IMG/VR virus record: IMGVR_UViG_3300049846_002063
Coordinates: 1-39,819 of that record
Strand: one strand, 5' to 3'
Length of the DNA stretch: 39,819 nt
From: a virus
Shown here: positions 1-5,860 of the stretch, piece after piece
Numbering within the stretch: position 1 is the stretch's first letter
How the letters are laid out: each line of letters begins with the position of its first letter
The notes under the pieces: model-generated
What the model saw: only the letters and a program-made list of their open reading frames with translations
The model's database searches: none
Told to the model about the DNA's origin: nothing
Program-made: the position numbers and the translations under genes

Positions 1-127
1 TCTGATTTGTTTTTATTAATAATATCCAGTGTAGTATTCACGACTATTGGCACGTTTGTTGCGACAGAGTCGCGGGCGAATACCATCGTATGTAGGTTCT
101 TCTCTGCTAGGGCACGCTTTATTTTTT
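1..127. repeat. Terminal direct repeat (left copy) marking a circular contig
   Basis: Bases 1-127 are identical to 39693-39819. An exact 127-base end overlap is what de Bruijn assemblers with k = 127 leave when a contig closes on itself, so I read it as an assembly overlap and not as a biological terminal repeat. The putative small terminase gene reads through the join in frame, which supports circularity. Confidence 0.93.
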
Positions 128-545
128 CATTCTTTTGTAGGGCTTTCTGAGAGATTCCCTTCTTGTTCCAGAACTGCTCGGCATACCAGACCGCCTGAGA
201 GAGCGTGGCGCCCCTGCTGATTCCTCCGGCTAGCTTTTCGTACTGTGCCTCGCTCAAGCCTTCCGTGGCGGCTATGTGCTCGAAAAGTGCAATGGTAGCT
301 TCAGTAGTGGATGTAAGGCGAGGCTGCTCCACATTCTTTAATATTTCCTCGATTTTCTCGTTTTTTAGAGTGTCGCCAGACCTGTCAAGATCAGATTTTG
401 AATCAACATTCTCTATCTTTTTCTTAGGTCTCCCGCCTTTATTCTTCTTAATAGGAATAGGCTCAATTTCCACAGATGTAGGCGCATCCGCTACCTCTTG
501 CATAATTTGAAAGTTATTCTTTGATTTTGGTTTAGGATTGGACAA
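1..545 (-). CDS. Putative terminase small subunit, N-terminal part (gene continues at 39359-39819)
   Basis: Joined across the circular ends, this reading frame gives a 292-residue protein. The start chosen is TTG at 545, with AGGA about 7 bases upstream and an in-frame TAG just before it; an ATG at 503 (residue 15) is the alternative. Residues 33-43 are basic with an AT-hook-like core (GGRPKKK), followed by a mostly helical middle and an acidic C-terminus. It lies upstream of the large terminase in the same direction, separated by two small genes, which is the usual place for the DNA-recognition subunit of the packaging motor. No family signature is decisive, so the name rests on position, size and the DNA-binding-like N-terminus. 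It could instead be another DNA-binding protein. Confidence 0.5.
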   Translation of the reverse strand, partial: MSNPKPKSKNNFQIMQEVADAPTSVEIEPIPIKKNKGGRPKKKIENVDSKSDLDRSGDTLKNEKIEEILKNVEQPRLTSTTEATIALFEHIAATEGLSEAQYEKLAGGISRGATLSQAVWYAEQFWNKKGISQKALQKNEKIKRALAEKNLHTMVFARDSVATNVPIVVNTTLDIINKNKS

Positions 546-548
546 GTT

Positions 549-842
549 CTATTCCTGTGCTATTATTAATTCAAACGACGGAACCCCTGCGAAATGTAGG
601 TGAGAACGGAGTGAGGTGTATACATCGGGGAGATCTGTCTTTAGATGTAGGTAAAAGTAGGTGCGCATAGGTGCGGCTCTCACTGTGTAGGTGCGCATAT
701 GCTGCTCGGAACCCCCATAAATGCCGACATTTCGCACATTGTGGAGTGTTCGTGAAGATTTGGTGGAGAGTCGATGGAGAGGCTTGACATTTTGATTGGC
801 ATACTTTTTGCTGGAGGCATAATTTCTATATATTGTGGTCAA
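549..842 (-). CDS. Small hypothetical protein, doubtful
   Basis: This is a 97-codon frame starting with TTG inside a TTGA overlap with the stop of the upstream frame, and ending 4 bases before the start of the putative small terminase. The junctions look like translational coupling, and the small-terminase Shine-Dalgarno overlaps its stop. Against it are a weak start with no Shine-Dalgarno, an odd composition (repeated MRTY) and the fact that the repeated peptides follow from a DNA repeat cluster at 596-699. The stretch may be a non-coding control or packaging site that happens to be open. Confidence 0.3.
   Translation of the reverse strand: MTTIYRNYASSKKYANQNVKPLHRLSTKSSRTLHNVRNVGIYGGSEQHMRTYTVRAAPMRTYFYLHLKTDLPDVYTSLRSHLHFAGVPSFELIIAQE
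596..699. repeat. Helically phased TAGGT repeat cluster upstream of the small terminase
   Basis: TAGGT starts at 597, 648, 658, 668 and 688, so the spacings are 51, 10, 10 and 20 bases, all close to whole helical turns. The 13-mer GTAGGTGCGCATA occurs exactly twice, at 657-669 and 687-699. A related GTAGGTGCTCAT lies at 39268-39279, on the other side of the small terminase gene. The pattern suits a cooperative protein binding site, such as a packaging (pac-like) or regulatory site. Confidence 0.6.
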
Positions 843-1024
843 AAATAATAAATTAATTCAACCACCCCAATATGTTGTGGTGCGTACTTTTCTACAACAT
901 ACCCACACAATTCACTTCCAAACTTAACAGTTTCACTTCCAATTACGCTGTCAATTACGCTGTCAATTACGCTGTTCACTTCTGCTATTCCCCTGCTATT
1001 CTCGCGTTTGAATTCCCTCACCAA
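839..1024 (-). CDS. Small hypothetical protein with tandem peptide repeat, doubtful
   Basis: A 61-codon frame beginning at TTG 1024 (GTG 1021 is also possible). It has no good Shine-Dalgarno. It contains a tandem NSVIDSVIDSVIGS segment that comes from a 12-bp DNA repeat. It starts 19 bases after the previous gene and its TGA overlaps the next TTG, so it fits the packed leftward gene series, but coding status is uncertain. No family is recognised. Confidence 0.35.
   Translation of the reverse strand: MVREFKRENSRGIAEVNSVIDSVIDSVIGSETVKFGSELCGYVVEKYAPQHIGVVELIYYF
911..985. repeat. Short repeats: TTCACTTCC and 12-bp tandem GTCAATTACGCT
   Basis: GTCAATTACGCT stands at 950-961 and 962-973, with a shortened copy (CAATTACGCT) at 940-949. 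TTCACTTCC(AA) occurs at 911 and 932, and TTCACTTC at 975, so spacings are about 21 and 43 bases. The tandem units lie inside a doubtful small reading frame on the minus strand and may be a binding site or a simple slippage expansion. Confidence 0.6.
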
Positions 1025-1042
1025 TTCATCGCGGTAGAATAT

Positions 1043-1333
1043 TTAGTCTATTACATATTTAACCGTCAGTTCTTTAACTCGCTTCTCTGGGTCTGTTACT
1101 CTTTTTAGGCTAAATATATGATGCAGGAATTCCTCAATGCTTATTTCTGCTTCTGTTTCTGTTGGAATATTTAAATCGAATAGGACTTTAAACTTTATAT
1201 TGTATTGGTCTATATTTATTACTTCTACTACCTGGTCAATATTGCTATACTCTAATACGTCACCTGGTTTGATGCAATAACGCTCATCGAGTCCCAAATA
1301 TAGCTTATTATCCATTATTGTATGTTTCATCAT
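1043..1333 (-). CDS. Hypothetical protein, 96 aa
   Basis: A 96-residue soluble protein starting ATG ATG at 1333, five bases after the stop of the small gene upstream. It is rich in charged residues. A segment of alternating hydrophobic residues (about residues 25-55) has YCIKPGDVLEY and VVEVINIDQYNIKFKVLF stretches that suggest a small beta-barrel of the SH3 or KOW kind. This is a structural impression only. I do not recognise a family. It belongs to the leftward gene series that leads into the packaging genes. Confidence 0.7.
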   Translation of the reverse strand: MMKHTIMDNKLYLGLDERYCIKPGDVLEYSNIDQVVEVINIDQYNIKFKVLFDLNIPTETEAEISIEEFLHHIFSLKRVTDPEKRVKELTVKYVID

Positions 1334-1338
1334 TTTTA

Positions 1339-1500
1339 CTATATATCTTCCAATATCTTTTTCTTTATCTCTTCTGGGTATTCCTGTAGGATTTCTTGAA
1401 TTAGTGTCCTGTTATATTCCTCCAATAGTTTATCTATATCTTCCCAGAACTCTTCAATCTCTTCTTTTCGCCTATTATATTCATTCTCATCATATTTCAC
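1339..1500 (-). CDS. Small acidic helical protein, 53 aa
   Basis: A 53-residue frame starting GTG at 1500. The GTGA overlap with the stop of the gene upstream (TGA at 1499-1497) is a typical coupled start. The product is almost all charged (MKYDENEYNRRKEEIEEFWE at the start, KKKILEDI at the end) and predicted helical. The good fit between the neighbours and the coupled start support it as real. No known family. Confidence 0.6.
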   Translation of the reverse strand: MKYDENEYNRRKEEIEEFWEDIDKLLEEYNRTLIQEILQEYPEEIKKKILEDI

Positions 1501-2129
1501 AGTTTCACCTTTATTGTAATTCCGGCTCCGAATTCTTTTGTGTTTGTATTTATGGACAGACCTATTTGTGTATTATCTAGGAATGGCACGGTTCTTGCAA
1601 TTGGGGTTAATTCCAGTATTGGTGTACGATTAATAAGGTCATATCCTATAGACGTATTTAATATTGCATATTTAGAATTATTAAAGAATGATATCCCTGT
1701 GGATGGAATTAATTGAGGGTTTAGATTCGTATCTATACCAGAAGCTATTCCTAAGGTGAGCTTTGGGTTTAGTCTTAATTTATCATTAATTGTTACTTTG
1801 GTTGTCTTTAGTGGAATTTTGTATTTGGTATTATTTGTTTCTATAATTAATGTTGTATTGGGTTTGCCATTGACAATATTTGTTTCTGCTGTATATACTC
1901 TTTCTGCAACAGGGACCGAAACTTGCGAATTATTTCTTAATTTGAACACTTCCTTATTATCTCTTATTATTGTCGGCTCCGATTTGGCTTCCAATTTTAC
2001 ATTTACCGGAATTGGGATTGAATTATTTATTGAACCGTCTTCCGTAGGATTTAGCTTTGGTGTATAAAGGAATACGGCGGCTAAGATTATTAATGCTGTT
2101 GCAGTGAGAATGTAATAGTATTTATTCAT
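1497..2129 (-). CDS. Membrane-anchored beta-rich protein of unknown function
   Basis: A 210-residue protein with an N-terminal hydrophobic helix (about residues 5-22) after a short MNKYYY start, with no lipobox and no clear cleavage site, so an inner-membrane anchor with the rest in the periplasm is likely. The body is rich in Asn, Thr and Ile with alternating strands. A short PxPV segment and a stretch of charged residues (about 45-65) follow the anchor. The C-terminal half ('LNPKLTLGIASGI', 'FGAGITIKVKL') has amphipathic strands. Its start overlaps the upstream HTH gene by 8 bases. A spanin-like or host-surface role is possible but not shown. Confidence 0.7.
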   Translation of the reverse strand: MNKYYYILTATALIILAAVFLYTPKLNPTEDGSINNSIPIPVNVKLEAKSEPTIIRDNKEVFKLRNNSQVSVPVAERVYTAETNIVNGKPNTTLIIETNNTKYKIPLKTTKVTINDKLRLNPKLTLGIASGIDTNLNPQLIPSTGISFFNNSKYAILNTSIGYDLINRTPILELTPIARTVPFLDNTQIGLSINTNTKEFGAGITIKVKL

Positions 2130-2442
2130 CTTCGTCTATGTCCGTTACAGCCAGCATGGATTCAATCATCCTTAATTCCTGGGCTAAGTGTTCTGCGTCC
2201 TCTGCGAGTTGTTGTACTCTAAATGTAATTCCAGTTCTTGAATTGAGAATGAGTTCTGGGAATAGTTTCATTAGTTCTGGAATTCGTACCCAGATTTTTC
2301 CTTCATTCTTATGTTGGTATATTAATTTCCCGTCGCATTGTTCATTTGCTTTTTTGACAAAGTGTCTGACGGCTCGTTTTGTCCTTTTTAGGATAATGGC
2401 TAATTCCGCCACAGAGCAATAGCCTTTATTATTTGTCATCAT
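2122..2442 (-). CDS. Small helix-turn-helix DNA-binding protein
   Basis: A 106-residue protein. The N-terminal part (about 8-60) reads as a winged helix of the excisionase/MerR-like kind: 'CSVAELAIILKRTKRAVRHFVKKA' gives a helix-turn-recognition helix, then 'KIWVRIPEL' a wing and final helix. The C-terminal 40 residues look like a coiled coil and end in an acidic tail. It overlaps its upstream neighbour by 4 bases (ATGA) and its downstream neighbour by 8, so the three are co-translated. A transcription regulator of the leftward block, a DNA-packaging partner or an excisionase are all possible. Confidence 0.65.
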   Translation of the reverse strand: MMTNNKGYCSVAELAIILKRTKRAVRHFVKKANEQCDGKLIYQHKNEGKIWVRIPELMKLFPELILNSRTGITFRVQQLAEDAEHLAQELRMIESMLAVTDIDEDE

Positions 2443-2969
2443 TTTACAATCCTTAAGGGTTTGAAGTTTTCCTCTATATATAAGTCTCTGTAGTGCATAT
2501 ATTCATCCAACGCAGCGTTGAATTCCTGCTTCACTGTATTAAGCATTGTTTTTAATGTATTTTGCAGATTCTTCTGTGTGGATGTGTCGCATTTATATTT
2601 AGCCCATGCTATTCTTAGCACTGTTTTAATTATTTGGTCTGCACCATAATTTAATATTAATAGCCTTGCTATTTGCTGATCATTTTGCGAGGCTTCAATG
2701 ACCTCTGGCGGAATTCGTCTTGTGTCATATGCATAATTAAATGTCACCAGGGTTTTGGTGGAGCATTTAATAAGGATTTTCCTAATAGATCTATGTTCTG
2801 TGATCCGTCTGATTGACCCGTCTGTATGCGTGTCTGCTTCTGTAGGTAGGTTGCCGAATGCCTTCTTATCCATGGCGGAAGCCATATTGGATTTCATGTC
2901 GCATGGGGCATTATTATAGTATATGTATAATTCATCAATTATGGCTTGTTTGGAATCTTTTTTATGCAT
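2439..2969 (-). CDS. Hypothetical protein, 176 aa, first gene of the leftward block
   Basis: A 176-residue, mostly helical soluble protein, starting ATG 2969 with AGGA about 8 bases upstream. No motif identifies it. It has a basic middle (residues about 50-75) and a long amphipathic C-terminal helix region. As the first gene leftward from the divergent intergenic region it would be the promoter-proximal gene of the transcript leading into packaging genes, so a regulator of late transcription is a reasonable but unproven guess. Confidence 0.7.
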   Translation of the reverse strand: MHKKDSKQAIIDELYIYYNNAPCDMKSNMASAMDKKAFGNLPTEADTHTDGSIRRITEHRSIRKILIKCSTKTLVTFNYAYDTRRIPPEVIEASQNDQQIARLLILNYGADQIIKTVLRIAWAKYKCDTSTQKNLQNTLKTMLNTVKQEFNAALDEYMHYRDLYIEENFKPLRIVK

Positions 2970-3040
2970 GTTCTTGTCCTACATTATAATATATCGTAAT
3001 AATGATATGGATCTTTAATTAATTAAGAAAAATGATGATA

Positions 3041-3093
3041 TTGCCTGTGGATTTTTGTCTGTCTATATATTGGGTGTCGGCGCGGTGCTGACA
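3041..3093 (+). promoter_or_regulatory. Sigma70-like promoter and leader hairpin of the rightward block
   Basis: TTGCCT (3041-3046), a 17-base spacer and TATATA (3064-3069) precede the first rightward gene. The expected transcript starts near the G-rich TGGG. The leader contains a 7-bp stem, TGTCGGC with TGCTGACA (3075-3093), then an A-rich stretch and AAGGAG at 3105-3110. A second promoter with a similar leader lies at 4329-4357. The intergenic stretch 2970-3119 is divergent; I could not settle a leftward promoter in it. Confidence 0.6.
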
Positions 3094-3119
3094 AAAAACA
3101 ACAAAAGGAGAAACATAAA

Positions 3120-3416
3120 ATGACTGAGTATAGTGTTATGCACATTGACTATAATGAAGAGCTTGCTATTAATCTTCCATGCGACGCTGAGAGCGAGGAG
3201 GAAGTGTTTGTATCATTGGCAACAAGACTAATTGCAATTCTAAATCTATCGAAGAATGAAACTGTTGAAAGCTTCATAGAGGCATTTCACAGTATGATTA
3301 AAGGCGAAAATGAGACGCCTGTTATTGTGTTACGCAAAAATGGAGAAAATTACGGATTTATGTGCAAAAACAATTATGAAAGTGATGCGTATAGCTGGTT
3401 TACCGGTAGAATTTAA
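3120..3416 (+). CDS. Hypothetical acidic protein, 98 aa
   Basis: A 98-residue acidic soluble protein starting ATG 3120 with AAGGAG 9 bases upstream. It is the first gene of the rightward block behind a sigma70-like promoter, so it is likely expressed early or from the prophage. The middle (about 25-65) looks helical and the end reads as strands ('ETPVIVLRKNGENYGFMCKN'). No family is recognised. Confidence 0.75.
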   Translation: MTEYSVMHIDYNEELAINLPCDAESEEEVFVSLATRLIAILNLSKNETVESFIEAFHSMIKGENETPVIVLRKNGENYGFMCKNNYESDAYSWFTGRI

Positions 3417-3441
3417 CAACACAAGGAAAGAATTATTTATT

Positions 3442-4041
3442 ATGAAAACTATTATTATCGCTGGAATTATTGGTCTGAATGTTATTGGGTGTGCATGTAA
3501 TAAGGCAGTAACTACTGCGGCTGCTGCTGGGGTTGCTTCTGTTCCCGCCTCTCCTGCTGTGAGCGCTATTGCTGCTGCTAATGATACTGAGAGAGATACG
3601 GATATTGTTTTGGTATTGTCTGGTGGTATTGAGGTGTCGCGCGGAGAGCATCGAGAATATCTGAAGTGGAAAAACCATCCTGATATTGATGTTGGAAGCC
3701 ATATGTCTAGTTTTGCTTTTGCTACAATTACCAATCCTGGTTATACAGTGACAGCGGAAGATAGGGTTATTATTAAGAGTTTTATTGCAGCTATGATGAA
3801 GTCTAGCGATGTTTGTTTTAAGTCCAAGACAGCTCTCAAGGCTTCAATGTTTATGTATGATAACAAATCGTTTTATGCTGACTGTAGCAGTCCTAAAAAG
3901 TATTTTGAGAGTATTAGGATTGGCGCGGCACAGAAATATGATGGTTGGCTAGGTAGCTATATGCATCATTATGCTTCATATATTGAAGAAAAGATGCATG
4001 AGGCTATTTTACAAAAGCAACAAGAAACAGTGGCACTATAA
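3442..4041 (+). CDS. Putative lipoprotein, 199 aa
   Basis: The start is taken at ATG 3442 (AAGGAAAG at 3423-3430, the same leader as the next gene), not at further-upstream in-frame codons that would overlap the gene before it. The N-terminus MKTIIIAGIIGLNVIGC is a short basic start, a hydrophobic core and a lipobox-like VIGC, so Cys17 would be lipidated after signal peptidase II. An Ala-rich low-complexity linker (about 22-48) precedes a soluble domain of about 150 residues with two further Cys. Phage lipoproteins made early or in the lysogen often block superinfection; here that is inference from type and position. Confidence 0.7.
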   Translation: MKTIIIAGIIGLNVIGCACNKAVTTAAAAGVASVPASPAVSAIAAANDTERDTDIVLVLSGGIEVSRGEHREYLKWKNHPDIDVGSHMSSFAFATITNPGYTVTAEDRVIIKSFIAAMMKSSDVCFKSKTALKASMFMYDNKSFYADCSSPKKYFESIRIGAAQKYDGWLGSYMHHYASYIEEKMHEAILQKQQETVAL

Positions 4042-4071
4042 TTATTGAATTAAAGAAAGGAATTATTTATT

Positions 4072-4290
4072 ATGAAAATGTTTACAATGTTTGGTTTTAT
4101 TATTCTTATGTCTGCTTGTACCGAGGCTCCTACATCAACTGGTGGAATGTGTGTGAGTTCTGGAGAGGAGTATGTCTTTCCTTACAATACTGATATCCTA
4201 CCTGATCTAAGTGAAGGTGTGACATATGTGGGATATTCTCTTACTCTGTGTAATCCTGATGAGATGTGCTGCGAGGTGTCTTCTTACTGA
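4072..4290 (+). CDS. Putative small lipoprotein, 72 aa
   Basis: A 72-residue protein with a signal peptide MKMFTMFGFIILMSAC; the lipobox LMSAC puts the modified Cys at 16. The mature part is about 57 residues with four further Cys (including a CC pair near the end), so it may be disulphide-bonded in the periplasm. Its leader (AAAGGAATTATTTATT before ATG) copies that of the lipoprotein gene upstream, suggesting the two arose or spread together. Superinfection exclusion by receptor blocking, as by T5 Llp, is a possible role. Confidence 0.7.
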   Translation: MKMFTMFGFIILMSACTEAPTSTGGMCVSSGEEYVFPYNTDILPDLSEGVTYVGYSLTLCNPDEMCCEVSSY

Positions 4291-4309
4291 TTGTAATTAT
4301 AATTAATCT

Positions 4310-4357
4310 AGGGACCTTATTTTAGATATTGTCTTGGTGGGGTCCCTGGGTTATTGT
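4310..4357 (+). promoter_or_regulatory. Second rightward promoter with overlapping inverted repeat
   Basis: TTGTCT (4329-4334), a 17-base spacer and TATTGT (4352-4357). An inverted repeat AGGGACC (4310-4316) and GGTCCCT (4341-4347) brackets the -35 box, with the right arm in the promoter spacer. This could be an operator or a weak terminator of the lipoprotein genes. The leader downstream (TGTGTTGACGGCGAC, then AAATAACAACAAAG) resembles the leader of the first rightward gene. Confidence 0.5.
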
Positions 4358-4408
4358 ATCTGTGTTGACGGCGACTAAATAACAACAAAGAAAGAGAGAA
4401 TTATAGAG

Positions 4409-4702
4409 ATGTTTAATTATATTGTTACTGGTGAGAGCGCGAGTTATGGACTGATGACGGCGGAGGTTCAGGCTGATGACGAAGCCGGAGCGGTTGATGC
4501 TGCTCTTGAAGTCTTCTCTGCCGCTGCTGGCGAGGACATTAGCCTTGCATTTATTCGTGTATATTCAGAGGTTGAAGTGTCGGCTGAAGAATTCTATGGC
4601 GAGGAGGGTCTTGAACTTTTTCGCGAAGTCTATAAAGTTAATCCAGATTTGTTTAAACCGTGCCCGGATCTTGTTAAAGTGTTTTTAAAGGAGGGTGAGT
4701 AA
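4409..4702 (+). CDS. Hypothetical acidic protein, 97 aa
   Basis: A 97-residue, strongly acidic protein (many Glu and Asp, few basic residues) starting ATG 4409 behind a GAGAG-type ribosome site. It is the first gene after the second rightward promoter. Its start 'MFNYIVTGESASYGLMTAEVQADDEAGAVDAAL' resembles a ferredoxin-like strand-helix pattern. Small acidic early phage proteins are often DNA mimics or inhibitors of host enzymes, but nothing here proves that. Confidence 0.7.
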   Translation: MFNYIVTGESASYGLMTAEVQADDEAGAVDAALEVFSAAAGEDISLAFIRVYSEVEVSAEEFYGEEGLELFREVYKVNPDLFKPCPDLVKVFLKEGE

Positions 4703-4704
4703 TT

Positions 4705-5112
4705 ATGTCAAAACATATTGAACTGTCAGATTTTACTTATGTTGTAAAGAGCGACCATTGCCACATTGGCGTAACGCAGCGTGGCGGGTGCAAAGTCAAA
4801 AAGGGAGCCGTAATTAATAGTGATTTACTTATAGCAATCATTGAGCGCTTGTGTCCGTCTAAGGACTTCTCGGATTATATGTCGTCCGTTCGCGGCAAGC
4901 CTTTTCTTACTATCTATGACGACGAGACTAATTCCAGAGATATTAACCCCGAGAGGCTTTTCGGGTTCACATGGGGTGCGGTAAACGGTGTGGATGGTTT
5001 GTGGCTGGTCCGCTGCAAAGGGGTGGACAAGACCGGTAAAAAAGTCAAGTATGGCGGCAAGAAAGCAACTCACTGCGTTATTGACTTTGATTACAGCGGG
5101 ATTGTAAGCTGA
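4705..5112 (+). CDS. Hypothetical protein, 135 aa
   Basis: A 135-residue basic protein starting ATG 4705, two bases after the stop of its neighbour, with GGAGGGTGAG upstream. It contains 'YVVKSDHCHIGVTQRGGCKVKKG' near the start and a Gly/Lys-rich 'GVDKTGKKVKYGGKK' near the end, with four Cys and several His that could bind metal. No family is recognised. It is in one transcript with the small genes on both sides. Confidence 0.7.
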   Translation: MSKHIELSDFTYVVKSDHCHIGVTQRGGCKVKKGAVINSDLLIAIIERLCPSKDFSDYMSSVRGKPFLTIYDDETNSRDINPERLFGFTWGAVNGVDGLWLVRCKGVDKTGKKVKYGGKKATHCVIDFDYSGIVS

Positions 5113-5125
5113 AAGGAGTTAAGTG

Positions 5126-5350
5126 ATGATTAAATATTATAATGTGGAAGTTTCTTATAGCTATGTTGTAAAGGTCATTGGTAATGATGAGGACCAGATG
5201 ATCGATGGAGCGATCAGTATAGCACCTGATTATTATTGTTCTGATAACGCCGAGGTTGACGAGATAACCGAGGAAGAATATAATAACGAGGTTCAATCCT
5301 ACTGTAAGGCTCCTGTTGTTTATGCTGACCAAACGAAGGAGGTTAAGTAA
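5126..5350 (+). CDS. Hypothetical acidic protein, 74 aa
   Basis: The start is taken at ATG 5126, with AAAGGAG 7 bases upstream, rather than the in-frame GTG at 5123. The 74-residue product is acidic and Tyr-rich, opening 'MIKYYNVEVSYSYVVKVIG', a strand pattern similar to the opening of the 97-residue acidic protein at 4409 ('MFNYIVTGESASYG'). The two may be distant duplicates. Confidence 0.7.
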   Translation: MIKYYNVEVSYSYVVKVIGNDEDQMIDGAISIAPDYYCSDNAEVDEITEEEYNNEVQSYCKAPVVYADQTKEVK

Positions 5351-5352
5351 TT

Positions 5353-5541
5353 ATGTCAAAAGTCAAATTAAATATTGGAGACATTTATAAACGCACGAAC
5401 GGGACGGGCGTTGTTAAAATCTTGCGCTATGGAGAAAAAATAGTTAAACTAGAAAAAGTTTCTGGCTTTAAACATCCTGGGGTAGGTTATCTTCTCTTAC
5501 CGAAGGCGATCTTTCTCGAACTTTACAGAAAGGATGAATGA
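5353..5541 (+). CDS. Small basic protein, 62 aa
   Basis: A 62-residue basic protein starting ATG 5353, two bases after the previous stop, with AAGGAGG upstream. 'VKLNIGDIYKRTNGTGVVKILRYGEKIVKLEKV' reads as a five-stranded small barrel of the SH3 kind, which would fit nucleic-acid or protein binding. No family is recognised. Confidence 0.7.
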   Translation: MSKVKLNIGDIYKRTNGTGVVKILRYGEKIVKLEKVSGFKHPGVGYLLLPKAIFLELYRKDE

Positions 5542-5543
5542 CC

Positions 5544-5678
5544 ATGACAAGATTTATCTTAAGCGTATCAACGACTTTTACATTAGTGTTTATGATAATG
5601 TATCCGTTCGGGGTCTTTAGCCCGGTGTCTTGTTTTCTTGGGGCTGTAACGGGTGCGGCGCTTGGTGAGCTTTTCTAA
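5544..5678 (+). CDS. Small membrane protein, 44 aa
   Basis: A 44-residue frame starting ATG 5544, directly after the previous stop, with AAAGGATG upstream. The product (MTRFILSVSTTFTLVFMIMY at the start) is hydrophobic throughout, with one or two membrane segments separated by 'PFGVFSPVS' and a GxxxG-like 'GAVTGAALG'. It closes the rightward block. A role at the host membrane is likely; function unknown. Confidence 0.6.
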   Translation: MTRFILSVSTTFTLVFMIMYPFGVFSPVSCFLGAVTGAALGELF

Positions 5679-5711
5679 CCCTGTAGGTTAAAGTGCAAAA
5701 CTGTCTGACAT

Positions 5712-5742
5712 GACCCTGCAATGCGTCAAGCGTTGCGGGGTC
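5712..5742 (+). terminator. Strong hairpin after the rightward block
   Basis: A 13-bp stem, GACCCTGCAATGC with GCGTTGCGGGGTC (two G-T pairs), and the loop GTCAA, followed by TCTACTTTTA. The T-run is interrupted, so this may be a weak terminator or an RNA-stabilising hairpin. Two AAGATCGGC direct repeats follow at 5760-5768 and 5773-5781. Confidence 0.55.
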
Positions 5743-5794
5743 TCTACTTTTATGACGCAAAGATCGGCACACAAGATCGGCGCGCCAAATACAG

Positions 5795-5821
5795 AAAAGC
5801 CAGGAATTACCCTGGCTTTTT
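5795..5821. terminator. Bidirectional rho-independent terminator
   Basis: AAAAGCCAGG, loop AATTAC, CCTGGCTTTTT: a 10-bp stem with an A-tract on one side and a T-tract on the other. It sits between the convergent ends of the rightward block and the integrase gene and can stop both transcripts. Confidence 0.85.
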
Positions 5822-5860
5822 GCGTTTTATATCGGCTTACAGTCATCTACGCGGCTTCCA

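Noticed and set aside
1-127. Biological direct terminal repeats of the packaged DNA
   Set aside because: The length of 127 is the usual k-mer overlap and the repeat lies inside a gene; headful or cos packaging cannot be told from this.
205-510. Rightward frame of about 100 codons at the left end
   Set aside because: It lies antisense to the frame that continues across the circular join and has no ribosome site or sensible composition.
2983-2988. TATAAT on the minus strand before the 176-residue gene as its promoter
   Set aside because: Transcription would start between the Shine-Dalgarno and the ATG or just before, removing the ribosome site, and there is no -35 box.
3310-3441. Longer N-terminus for the 199-residue lipoprotein
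   Set aside because: It would overlap the previous gene by over 100 bases in another frame and would bury the signal peptide and lipobox.
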